A stretch of 64,000 nt of DNA. Source: Saposhnikovia divaricata. Lineage: Eukaryota > Streptophyta > Magnoliopsida > Apiales > Apiaceae. Below the pieces are notes generated by a model. That model saw only the letters and a list, made by a program, of their open reading frames with translations. It was not told where the DNA came from and searched no databases. The stretch covers positions 103,160,580-103,224,579 of the forward strand of contig CM071595.1 in NCBI GenBank assembly GCA_036435485.1, read 5' to 3'. Positions 1 through 10,423 of the stretch are shown here, piece after piece; position 1 is the first letter of the stretch; every line of letters starts with the position of its first letter. The translations under genes and the position numbers were made by a program.

Positions 1-1234
1 ATTAATGGATGGAAGCAATGTTTATAGTATACGTGATTATACGAGGAAACTCGAGATTCCAAGGGAAACTTCGTTAAGAAATAATTAGAGCTAGAAGCGT
101 TTCAATATAAGAGAGGAAGGAATTTCGTGAGGAGAAATGGGTATATTTGATTATTAGTAAGAGAAAAGAATATGAGGAATTTTAAGGTATAATTGAGATT
201 TACTATTGAGAGTAAGGGTATTTTGAGGATAGAGTCAGAATAAGGATAAACAAAGGAAGTGGGGATAGTTAATGAAGGATTCGAGGTGCAATAACTATTA
301 GTGGGGGAAGGTCAATATTGCGACTAATATCCTAAGTAGCAGAGAGAGATTAAAGATCTTAATTATTCAAAGGATTAATCGAAAAGGTGTGAATGAGTAA
401 AAACTTGAAGTAAAGATTTTGATGAGAATAATAAAGGGAAATTACAAAGGGGGAGTAGATAGTATATCATGAAAGAACTAAGGTGGATCAGCAAGATGTA
501 AAGAGTGTATAGTGAACAATAGACATATGGGATAAGGTATCCGGAGGAAATTGCAAGTATGCTCTAATTTAACCTTTTAGGTGTAAATGTTTGGTTAGGG
601 ATCGACTTAATCTATTAATGGTGTAAATAAGTTAATAAAATAGATAAGAATAATCTATCTGATCAGGAAGTAGGATATACCGATCTAAGGAAAAGAGAGT
701 AAGAGTATTCTGTGGAAAAACACAACCTTGTAGGACACGAACAGGAAATATATATTATAGATAATATTTTCTTACAAATGTTTTAAGGAATATTAGTAGA
801 ACTTATTTTCTGGAAAATTTTACAGAAATGAGATATAGGAAGATTGGAGTATCAATATTTTATGTCATGATAGAGATCAAAATATAGTTAAACCATAAGT
901 GAGATACACTACCATTCAGGAAATGCCAATGTGGTGGCCGATACCTTAATTAAAAGAGAAAGGAGGAATGAGATAATATAGAATGACTGGAAACAGGAGG
1001 AGATTAGTAAGGAAAAGATAGTGAAAGTACTGCTATTGATAAGCTAAATGGCATGTTGATGAATGACAAGCAAGTGTATGTTGGTGTATTTCTGTACAAA
1101 CAAGATAGAGATGTTTAAGGAGAAACTAAAGGAAGGAGGAAGTAATACGAGAATTAGAAGGTGTAATGTGAGAAAGGTATTCGTCGATATCTTCAACGTG
1201 ATTCCGGGACGGAATCCTTTTAAGGGGGGAAGAC
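1..1234 (+). mobile_element. Decayed Ty3/gypsy internal region (3' part)
   Basis: No long open frame survives. Two pieces identify it. Around 910-951 a short stretch reads YHSGNANVVADTL, close to the conserved end of the Ty3/gypsy RNase H domain (HPGKANVVADALSR type). At about 1185-1230 the remnant of a pol C-terminus runs into the polypurine tract AAGGGGGGA (1222-1230), directly before the LTR. Only about 270 bases separate the RNase H end from the pol tail, so most of the integrase must be deleted. The rest is AT-rich with many stops in all frames, which points to an old copy. The 5' part lies left of the window. Confidence 0.6.
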
Positions 1235-3416
1235 TGTAATATCCCCTAACTTTAGCAATGCTACAGTGATCAAATGAATAGTAAATTTTGAGGATTTATG
1301 GAAATGGTATGTAGGTACTCTATAAGAGAAACAGAAAATGAGTAAACAGAAACCATATTAGTGTTATACAATGAAAATAAGTGACTCGAAATGACGATAG
1401 ATTTCAGAAATTCCTGAATATGGATTTTTGAGGATTTTGAGTTCGAACGAGTTTCTATGGGATATTAAGGAGCATAGAAATATTAAAGGATTTATATATT
1501 GAGGAATTAGGAAATTTAAGTTAAACCAGGGGATTATTAAGTCAAGAGAATACCAAAGGAATTTGGATTTGTTAAATGATTTTAGAACCACTGAGAGCGT
1601 TTAACAAAGTTGAGCAGTATCTAATCAACGAGTCACGAATTAATTTAAGTACGCGATTTGATGAATAGTGATCCGACATGAGAACCCCGTGAATATGGAA
1701 TTTATGAGGGATAATAATATTTAAGGAATTAAGGATTTATTGGGACAAGAGAATGAGAGATTCTGAATTTTAGATGATTAAAGCGGTCTGAGACGACCCG
1801 AAGTGAATAGTAAAATTTTCTAGACTCTGAATGTAATAAAATTTTAAAGGCAACCTTGTTAAAATATTTAATAATGAAATATGAAGTTGGAATTTGGATA
1901 TGAGTTAAAAGACTCGAGAAAGTTAGAGAAAAAAACGAAACAAATGAGAAACGAAATGCTTGTGTTATAAGAGAAGAAGCTTCTTGAGAAAGCCACAACA
2001 AAGCAAAGGGCAAACTGGTCATTTGCACTAAGAGATCAGCCACTAAAGTGTGTGGGAGAAGATAAGACCATGACTTAGATATTTTGTGAAGAAATGAAGT
2101 CAAAACCCACTCCTTTTATCAAGAACCCGAGGGAAGAGAGGAACAAAAATGGAGGAGGAAGAATTGCTCATAACTTGAGTTTCCCATGTCTGTTTTCGGC
2201 GATCCACCTATCAAAACGAAGCTATCGAGAAGCCCGTCGTAACCATGGTAAGAAATCAATTCAACTCGATTTCAGTGCTTTACAGTTGGGGAAGATGATG
2301 AATAGTAGCTTATGGTTTGTATTGTTTTTGATATGGAGTTTGTGGCTTCCAAAGGTTGTGTAGAGCAAGGATCTAAGGTTATACAAGGATATTAGCTACA
2401 AACAAGCTTCAAGAAGGTATAAATCTCAAGACCCTGGTGTATTACTTTGAATATATGATGGATATTGATGTAGTAGTGGTTAAGTGGTATAAATGTTAAG
2501 ATTATGATGATTATGTGTTATTCATGGTTTGATTGGATATGGAAATGTGATGTGAACTTGTAACCATGGATGGAATGTAGTCCACATGGTGTAGGGCTTG
2601 AGATAAGTGTGAGATGATGGTTTTGGAGCGATTACAATATGGAAAGTATGAAAGTACAGCGGTTATAATGCCCGATTTTCGTTATGACAAAAACTGCCCT
2701 GTTTTTAGCAACTGTGCACACACGGTAGGTTACTGTCCAGCACACTAAGTGACCATGAGATGATAGAGCTTAGTTCATAGATCGTTTCGATATAAGGTGC
2801 GTTAAAATCTGACGTACGGTTTAGGAGAAAAGTCAGTTTTAGTGAAAGACGTTCGAAAACCGAGAAAACGTAATTGTATCAACTTTGAGGCTAAAGTTAC
2901 CATACTTAGACATTTTTATAAGTCACGAAATTTTGGGATAGTGTAGTAGGGTGATCAGAGGACCCTTGACAGTTGACCTTGCATTAAAATTCGAAATCTA
3001 TATTTTCTGAGAATTTTTACAGTCGAGTGTGGTTATTAAGGGGAATGGTGGAATATGCTAAAACTTAGATCGAGTTTAAAAATGGTTAAGTGCATGTAAA
3101 CTTTTGGTGCATAAAAACCATGTTAAACTTATAATATGAGTTAAGGGTGTTATGGTGTAGAGATTAAGTGATTAAGTGTGATATATACTAATGGTGATCC
3201 TTTCGTTCCTATAGAAACGGGAGACGAACTCAGGATTCCACCTACTCGCTTTAGAGATCCAGGCAAGATCTTTTCTATCCCTACTTGGAAAACTATTTAT
3301 CTTCAAAGAAACTTGATTTCATGGAATATATATGTGATGCTATTATTACTATATTGTGAAGAAATTGTCTTCCTTGAGTATTGATATTGAAAAGAAAGGT
3401 ATACGAAGATGTATAT

Positions 3417-3482
3417 GAATATGAATATGGATATGAGTATGAGATGGATATGAATATGGATATGAGTATGAGATGGATATGT
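3417..3482. repeat. Minisatellite, 29-bp unit rich in ATGGATATGA
   Basis: A 29-bp unit containing GAATATGGATATGAGTATG occurs about 2.3 times in tandem inside the long gypsy LTR. The open frames crossing it on the minus strand are low-complexity and not genes. Confidence 0.8.
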
Positions 3483-3990
3483 ATAGAGATGATTATGCAT
3501 GAAGTGAACATGCCTTATGATTAAGAGAATATGAGAGAATGGTATCAGTTATTATCTAAAGTAAATAAAAGAATGGTATCAGTTGTTATCTAGGGTTATA
3601 TGATTTATAATATTTTGCTAAAGATATTCTTTTTAAATATTGTGATTTAATAAGTATTATTTGATTATTATCTACTATTTTTAAAAGTAGATGGAACAAT
3701 ATATATATGTGTATATAAGAGAGCAAGATTTCTTCTACTCTTACTTTAGAAAACTATTTTATTTTTTTTTTAAGTAAAATGATTTCTTGGAATATATATG
3801 TTTTTCTACGATGCTATACTGCTAAGGATTTATTTCCTGATTTTGAGAATTAAAGAAAGATAGATACGAATATGGATAGAGCGAATATACTTTATGTTCT
3901 AAAGGAATATTTGACTTTAATAATTATAGAAAAGATGTATGAGTCATAATTAAAGTATTATGACATATGATTTAAAGGTGATGAATAAAT

Positions 3991-4052
3991 GTGAATGGAA
4001 ATGTGTATGGAAATGTGAATGGAAATGGAAATGGAAATGGAAATGGAAATGG
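3991..4052. repeat. Hexanucleotide repeat (GGAAAT)n
   Basis: GGAAAT units, first with GTGTAT/GTGAAT variants and then six or more uninterrupted copies, inside the long gypsy LTR. The repeat makes artificial NGNGNG and HFHFHF reading frames. Confidence 0.85.
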
Positions 4053-5210
4053 AAATGATAAATGTAAATGGAAAAATGATTTGACAAAAAGGGGGATTGC
4101 AACAGACTTGCGTAAGTGGCTGTGTCAGGGCTGTGTGCGACACAGTCCAGCATTTATTATTTTTATTACGGCACGAAGATGCCAAGGGAGGATGTTAGCA
4201 GGTGGCCTTCCTCCAGGGATGATCTTCATTCCTTCTACCGGTAGTAAAAAGAGAGCAGGTACGATTAGGCGACTGATCATCGTCCTAATGTATCAGGCGA
4301 CAGCAGATATCCCCAATGTTTTTTTGAAAAGAAAGGGTTGACAATGGTTTTCAGAGTTATATGCTGAAACCAAGAAAATGAGATAAGGTGATGGGATTAT
4401 TTATATGGAATGAAGAGAAACTGATTTTATATTATTTATATATGGTTGTCGTATACAAGAAACAGAAGGATATTATTGCGAGATCTTATTCAAATGGAAT
4501 ATTATTTTTGGAACATTATACGGAAACGAAGTATGGATTATTATATTATTTAAGAAGAGAAACTAATATTATAATACTACATATTACTTTTCGTACGAAG
4601 AGGAATAGATGGTGCATTTGATAGATAAGAATTATTTCTTTTCTTAATGACTATGATGAATTTTCCCATTTTTATATATATATGTAAAAGTTTATTTTCC
4701 CTTTTATGGTAGTAGATAGAAGTTATCTTGTTGAGCTATTTTAGCTCATTCTTGCTATTTATTTTATACAACAGCTAGGCATGCCGATACTCCGCACTAC
4801 ACCACGCAAGAGGGTAAGGGAAAGGCGACCTTCTGAGAGAACGCTGGCACCCATCCCGGAGGTAGCGTGTAGGCAAGCGGGTTCTGGTAGATTATGTACA
4901 TTAAGTGTGTAAGCTGGTGTATTAAACTTTTGATTGTTGAAATGCTTCATGTCGAAGTATTATTCAACAATGTATTTAAGTATGATCCTGGTTTGTAATA
5001 ACTCCTTTAACTCTAAACTTTTAATATTGTGGCTGTTGTTCTCTGAGCATATGACTGGTGTGTGATGATATTAGTGTGGGGTCATTTATGAAAGGTTTAA
5101 TTTGTATTAATTATATAAAAAAAAAAAAAAAAATCCAGGAAATGCTGTTAATGAATGGAAATTGGACCTTGACGGCCCGGATCCATGACCCCGGATCTTG
5201 GGCTGTCACA

Positions 5211-5563
5211 ATCAGTCCCATCCCCAACCTAGACTTAAGGATAACAGCATGCTCAAGTCCCTTAGTCAAAGGATCAGCTAGGTTATCTTGAGTTCCAACA
5301 AACTCAATAGCAATAATCCTTTCAGACATTAGACCCCTTATAGACTTCAGTCTAACTTGGATATGTCTCTTTGTTTTCACATTATACTTCCTGCTGTTAA
5401 TCTTGTCGATAGTTGTACGACTATCACAATGAACAACAAAAGCAGGAAGTGGTCGACTTACTACAAGTAATACTGACAAAAGTCCCTGTAACCATTCAGC
5501 CTCTGACCCTGTGGCATCTAATGCACACAACTTAGCCTCAAAAGTAGACCGAGTTATAACAGT
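5211..5563 (-). pseudogene. Copia RNase H fragment
   Basis: The frame reads through GSEAEWLQGLL, the RNase H motif VHCDSRTTID, and the domain end LADPLTKGL followed by SRLGMGL, as in plant copia polyproteins. An in-frame stop near 5530-5563 separates it from the reverse transcriptase part. The open frame runs on past 5211 into the neighbouring LTR, but that extension (DPGSWIRA and beyond) is not copia sequence. Confidence 0.85.
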
Positions 5564-6574
5564 CTATCTAGAAGACTTCCAAGACACTGCTCCACCCGCA
5601 AGGGTAAACAAGTATCCAGTCACTCCATTGGAACCAGACTTCTTAGTTGCATCACTATATCCTTCTAGCACTCCAGGAAACCTCCTGTAATACAAACCAA
5701 GATAGATGGTGCCTTTCAGATATCTAAGTACTCTATCAAGAGCATCCCAATGAGTCTTGTTTGGACAGCTTGTATATCTTGCTAACTTAGACACTGAATA
5801 AGAAATATCCGGCCTAGTACCATTAGCAAGATACTGCAAACTCCCAATAATCTGAGAATACCTTAACTGAGACACAGGAACTCCTGAACTATTCTTGACA
5901 AGGGCAATTTTAGGATCATACGGAGTACTTGCGATTCTACAATTTGTATAACCATACTTCTCAAGTATAGATTTCTCTATATAATGAGATTGTGACAAGG
6001 TTATTCCATCAGTTGACTGAGTCAACTTGATTCCAAGAATCACACTAGCCTCACCCATATCCTTCATATCAAAGTGCCTTTTCAAGAACCTTTTTATCTC
6101 ATTAATAATCTCAATATTGGTTCCAAACAATAAAATGTCATCCACATATAGGCACACAATAATACAATCATTTCCTTTAACCATGTAGTAGACACACTTG
6201 TCACTTTCATTAACTACAAACTCTGATTCTAAAACAGTTTCATCAAACTTTTTATGCCAGTCTCTTGGAGCTTGTTTTAAGCCATATGTAGACTTGATTA
6301 ACTTACAAACTTTTCTTTCATTTCCAGAAGCAACAAATCCCTCAGGCTGATCCATATAAATCTCTTCTTCAAGATCACCATGAAGAAAAGCTGTCTTTAC
6401 ATCCATTTGATGGATGATAAGACCATGTACGGAAGCCAATGTTATAAGCAATCGGATTGTTGTCATTCTAGCAACAGGAGAGTATGTATCAAAGTAATCA
6501 ATGCCTTCCTTTTGCTTAAAACCCTTAGCTACTAGCCTAGACTTATACTTATCTATTGAGCCATCCTGGTTCAT
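5564..6574 (-). pseudogene. Copia reverse transcriptase fragment (336 codons)
   Basis: Contains the copia RT landmarks in order: GFKQKEGIDYFDTYSPVA, QMDVKTAFLHGDLEEEIYM, TYGLKQAPRDWH, the catalytic LYVDDILLFG (YVDD box), GSLQYLANGTRPDI and LRYLKGTIYLGLYY, then SWKSSR at the start of RNase H. The core is long and uninterrupted, but it is cut off from integrase upstream and RNase H downstream by stops. It cannot yield a full polyprotein and is best called a broken pol. Confidence 0.9.
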
Positions 6575-6637
6575 CTTCCTTCTGAAGACCTATTTGCATC
6601 CTATAGTAGAACACCCAGGAGGTAGATCAACCAACTC

Positions 6638-7580
6638 CTATGTTCCGTTATAAACAATAGAATCAATTTCACTTTTTACAGCACCTTTCCAGTACCTTGA
6701 TTCCGAAGAATCCATGGCCTGCCGGAAAGTTAAAGGTTCATCCTCGATATTGTAAGTGATAGAATCACTTCCAAAATCCTTGACTACCTTTGCTCGCTTA
6801 CTCCTTCTAGGTTCCTCTACTTCATCAGGAGTAGAGCTACTACCAGGATCTGCCCCTACATTTGTCATCCTTTCCGCATGATCAGGAATGGAACTCGATG
6901 TGCGAGTGGGATCATCATCAGAAATACCCTGTGGTATACCAGTCTTCATAGGGAACATATTTTCAAAGAATGTTGCATCACGAAATTCAACTATAGTGTT
7001 AGCCACTATTCCGTCAATGTCAGATTTTAGAACTAAAAATCTCATAGCGGTAGTGGTTTCAATATAGCCCAGAAAGATACAATCAACAATTTTCGGCCCT
7101 AGTTTCTTTCTCTTGTGTTCAGGCACAAGTACCTTTGCAAGGCACCCCCACACACGAAGATATTTTAAACTAGTCCTTTTCTCTGTCCATAATTCATAAG
7201 GTGTCTTATCCATATGTTTCAAATGAACTCTATTCAGAATATGGCAAGCCGTATTCAGAGCCTCCCCCTACATGTACTTAGGCAACCCCGAATTAATCAA
7301 CATACTATTGATCATATCCTTAAAGGTTTTGTTCTTTCGTTCTGCCACCCCATTAGACTCAGGTGTGTATGGTGGAGTTACCTCATGAACTATACCACTG
7401 CTTTTGCAAAATTCATTAAACGAGGTACTCGTATACTCACCACCTCTATCTGATATCAAACGTTTAAGTACTTTACCAGTTTGTGTTTCAGCTTCAGTTT
7501 TGAACATAAAGAATTTTTATAGTGCTTCATCTTTATGTTTAAGCAAATAAACATTACAATCATCTATAAAAGTAATGATT
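6638..7580 (-). pseudogene. Copia integrase fragment
   Basis: Two frames cover it. At 7507-7268 there is SDRGGEYTS (catalytic D), TPPYTPESNGVAERKN (catalytic E) and INSGLPKYM. At 7222-6638 there is TPYELWTEKRTSLKYLRVWGC and the linker towards RT. A stop or frameshift lies near 7222-7268. Reading continues upstream to about 7580 as TFIDDCNVYLLKHKDEA, which includes the first catalytic aspartate region but lacks the usual SRY residues. The HHCC zinc-binding part is absent. Confidence 0.85.
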
Positions 7581-7581
7581 C

Positions 7582-8303
7582 TGTTCGATTTATGAAATCT
7601 ACTTATATTTCGTTTTGATTATCAAAATACCTTTCTTATTATTTGAAGATAGTTCTACTAACAACCAAATATAGTTTTAATATTAAGTGTAAGAGGGATT
7701 TTATCCAAAATTTTGGTAGTCAGTAGTCTGGTCTTTAATACGACAAAATAAATAAGAACCGTTAGATCATAAAATAAATGGATGAAAAATAATGGATCTG
7801 GCATAAAAAAATATTATATTTTTGAACATGTAAACTAAAAGTGTATTTATATTGAAATACGAAAAAGTGTATGTCAATGATTATATCATATAAATTGGTT
7901 TTCTAAATTGAATATAGAATTATCAATGTAGGTCTTTTACGAATATTATTAATGTAAAAATTCGTAATTTTATTTTCTCTTGATATTCTAAGTGTTTCCA
8001 TTTCGATAATAATTGTTAAATCATCACTAAATTAAAGATAATTTTATGAGTTTCGCGTGGGCCGTAAAATCATTCAAATCTGATTTCTAGATCTCAAGAT
8101 AGAGCCCAAATAGCAAATATGAACTTTTTTAATATTAATAAAAATAAATAAAATTCAATTGTATCTTTTTTTTTTTAATTATATCCTTTTCAGATTATAA
8201 TTTTCTTTTAAAATTCAATTCTAATACAATTTTTTTAAATTATATCATTTTTAGATTATAATTTTCTTTTTAATATAAAATAATCTTGATAGTCTATTTT
8301 TAA
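7582..8303. repeat. AT-rich interspersed repeat, copy 1
   Basis: Begins TGTTCGATTTATGAAATCTACT and matches 8753-9488 along its whole length with scattered substitutions and small indels. Shared landmarks include AACAACCAAATATAGTTTTA, GTCTGGTCTT, AATAAGAACCGTTAG and TTCGCGTGG. No coding potential. It starts exactly where the copia fragment stops. Probably part of a non-autonomous transposon of unknown class; not LTR-like, since there is no TG...CA, PBS or PPT. Confidence 0.7.
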
Positions 8304-8752
8304 AAATAATAGATTCGGCGATTGAGATTATTTTGGTAGTATAGTGACCAAACCAAAAGGTCAAACCAAAATTATGAATAAGATCCCTCCTACGCTTATT
8401 ATATACTAGCTTATAACTTGTGTAACGCACGGCACATTATCTAATATCTGTAATTATATTATATTTTTTTCAATGTTTATATGTTATTAATTTACATATC
8501 AAATTGTTGTTAAAAAATTGATATATATATATATATATATTAAAATCTTATATATATATAAGATTTTACACGTTCAATTTAATATTTGTGCTCTATCTTA
8601 AATTCTTAAAATTTGATTTGGACTATTTTACAGCCCACATGAAATTAACAAAATAATCTTTAATTTAGTGATGGTTTAACAATTATTTTCCAATTAAAAC
8701 TACGCAGAAACAAAAGAGAGAAGAAATTGACGATTTTTTACGTTAAAAATTT
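8304..8752. repeat. Spacer between repeat copies, with a transposon-like terminus and an inverted copy
   Basis: Contains CTAGCTTATAACTTGTGTAACG at about 8407, which recurs with its next 180 bases at about 38996-39180 (CCAGCTTATAACCCGTGCAGG). At about 8630-8685 a stretch matches the reverse complement of 8005-8060, so part of the flanking repeat is also present inverted. A (TA)n tract lies at 8521-8540. No gene seen. Confidence 0.55.
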
Positions 8753-9488
8753 TGTTCGATTTATGAAATCTACTAATATTTCATTTTGATTATCAAAATA
8801 TCTTTCTTATAATTTGAAAGTAGTTCTACTAACAACCAAATATAGTTTTAATAATAAGTGTAAGAGTGATTTTGTCCAAAACTTTGGTAATCGGTAGTCT
8901 GGTCTTCAGTACGACAAAATAAATAAGAACCGTTAGGTCATAAAATAAATAGATGAAAAACGATGGATCTAGCATAAAAAAATATTTTATTTTCATGTAA
9001 ACTAAAAAGTACGTATTTATATTAAAATACGAAAAGTGTATGTCAATGATTTAAATCATGTAATTTGGTTTTCTACATTGAATAGGATTATCAATGTAGG
9101 TTTTCTACACTGAATAGGATTTATGTAAAAATTCGTAATTATATTTTCTCTTGATATTCTGAGTGTTTTCATTTCGATAATAATTGTTAAATCATCACAA
9201 TATTAAAGATAATTTTGTGAGCTTCGCGTGGACCGTAAAATCATCCAAATCTGATTTTTAGATCTCAAGATTAAGTCCAAATAGTAAATATGAACTTTTT
9301 TTAATATTAATAAAAAAATAAATAAAATTCAATTATATCCTTTTTAATTACATCCTTTTCATATTATAATTTTCTTTTTAAAATTCAATTCTATTTAAAA
9401 TTCAATTCGAATACAATTTTTTTTAATTATATCCTTTTTAAATTATAATTTTCTTTTTAATATGATATAATCTTGATCATCTATTTTT
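8753..9488. repeat. AT-rich interspersed repeat, copy 2
   Basis: Direct copy of 7582-8303. It shares the same start and the internal landmarks AATAAGAACCGTTAG, ATCTCAAGAT and TTTTCTTTTTAATAT. It differs by many single substitutions and a local duplication around 9085-9125, so the two copies did not arise recently. A third, more diverged relative lies at about 38320-38560. Confidence 0.7.
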
Positions 9489-9890
9489 TGAAATATTACC
9501 AAAATAATCATATTTGAGCATGTTTGACTCTATTTACCAATCTAATACTGCGTTTTGTTTGAAGTATCAGTGGCTAATACGGCGTTTCGTGCCGTATCAA
9601 CAGCTAATACGGTGTTTCGTGTGCCGTATCAGCGCTGATACTTCACACGAAACGCCGTATCAATGCTGATACTCTTACAGGTCCCGCTAGGAGCACTAAA
9701 ATTTTAACCTAATACGCCGTATCTCGTTGCTTCACACGAAACGCCGTATCTCGTTGCTTCACACGAAATGCCGTATCCTTGTGTTGCTTAACCCGAATGC
9801 CGTATCTCATTGGTAAATAGGGCTAATTTTTGAATTTTAGTTCTTTTAAGCTGAAAAATGATTATTTAGGGCCTTCACCCTATTTATTTC
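9489..9890. repeat. Foldback element with palindromic TACGGCGTTTCGTG array
   Basis: The outer parts are inverted relative to each other: AATAATCAT...CTATTTACCAAT on the left against ATTGGTAAATAG...ATGATTATT on the right. The centre holds about eight copies of a short unit (ATACGGCGTTTCGTG or its reverse complement CACGAAACGCCGTAT) in both orientations, several of which can form hairpins. No reading frame. It resembles a foldback transposon or MITE in the SIZ1 5' flank, about 530-930 bases before the start codon. No target-site duplication could be fixed by eye. Confidence 0.6.
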
Positions 9891-10423
9891 ACGCACAAAA
9901 AAAAGAAAAAGAAAATTGATGGGTAAGTTGCACGTGAGCACACACAATCCGTACCCGGATTTGTTTACATGAATTAAACCCGATTGAATAATCATGGATA
10001 CGTCCGGTTCACAATGTATGTAATAGGAGAAGCCTTTGATTTCCGGCTTTTCTTTTGCTCTCTAAACAGGGTTTCACCCAGGTCTATACTTACACCTCTC
10101 TCTGTATCTATAATCTATACACACACACACAACTTCACTTCGATTACTGTCACAGACACACACACACTAATTTGTATCTATATGTGTTGATTATGTTGAA
10201 TTTAATTGGTAATTGTTATTCAATTGATGCAATTGAGTTGTATGTGTGTGTGTGATTGTATAGTTATGATGAACTGATGATTGATTGTTGTGATTTTTTG
10301 TTGATTAGCTCGATTATGATTCGGAGAGGTGATTGCCTGTTTTGATTGGGTGATTGCTGATTGTGAAACTGTTTTGGCTGAAAAAAGAACAATTTTGCGG
10401 GTTTTTGCCAATTACGTAATCTT
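9891..10423 (+). promoter_or_regulatory. SIZ1 proximal promoter and 5' UTR region
   Basis: Sequence between the foldback element and the SIZ1 ATG. It holds a CT/CA-rich stretch (10085-10170, with ACACACACAC runs and CTCTCTCT) of the sort common in plant 5' leaders. A G-box-like CACGTG lies at about 9931-9936 (TTGCACGTGAGC). The transcription start and any leader intron cannot be fixed from sequence alone. Confidence 0.4.

Larger units (their letters stand above)
1235..5210 (+). repeat. Long (about 4 kb) 3' LTR of the Ty3/gypsy element
   Basis: The LTR begins TGTAATATCCCC right after a polypurine tract and ends in CTGTCACA, the TG...CA form of gypsy LTRs. The TGTAATATCC start and GTCACA end resemble Del/Tekay chromovirus LTRs, which are also long. 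No host gene was found inside; short frames are microsatellite or chance products. It includes minisatellites at 3417-3482 and 3991-4052. At 5211 the sequence changes abruptly into minus-strand copia coding sequence, so this element appears to have inserted into that copia element. The boundaries rest on motifs only, because the partner LTR is outside the window. Confidence 0.55.
5211..7581 (-). mobile_element. Truncated Ty1/copia retrotransposon (integrase, RT, RNase H)
   Basis: Minus-strand copia pol in the order integrase (near 7581), reverse transcriptase, RNase H (near 5211). The frame is broken by stops and frameshifts. Gag, protease and the first half of integrase are missing on the upstream side, where an AT-rich repeat begins at about 7582. 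On the downstream side pol ends at KSRLGMGL and the sequence meets the gypsy LTR end at 5210, so its own 3' LTR is absent here. The domain order with integrase before RT is diagnostic for Ty1/copia. Lineage was not resolved; it is close to TNT1-94-type elements. Confidence 0.9.

Noticed and set aside
3293..4341. Several overlapping frames rich in His/Phe, Tyr/Ser or Asn/Gly
   Set aside because: They are produced by the minisatellite and the (GGAAAT)n repeat in the gypsy LTR.
9530..9800. Regular short repeats resembling a CRISPR array
   Set aside because: The units are in both orientations, spacing is irregular, there are no cas genes, and the window is clearly plant nuclear DNA.
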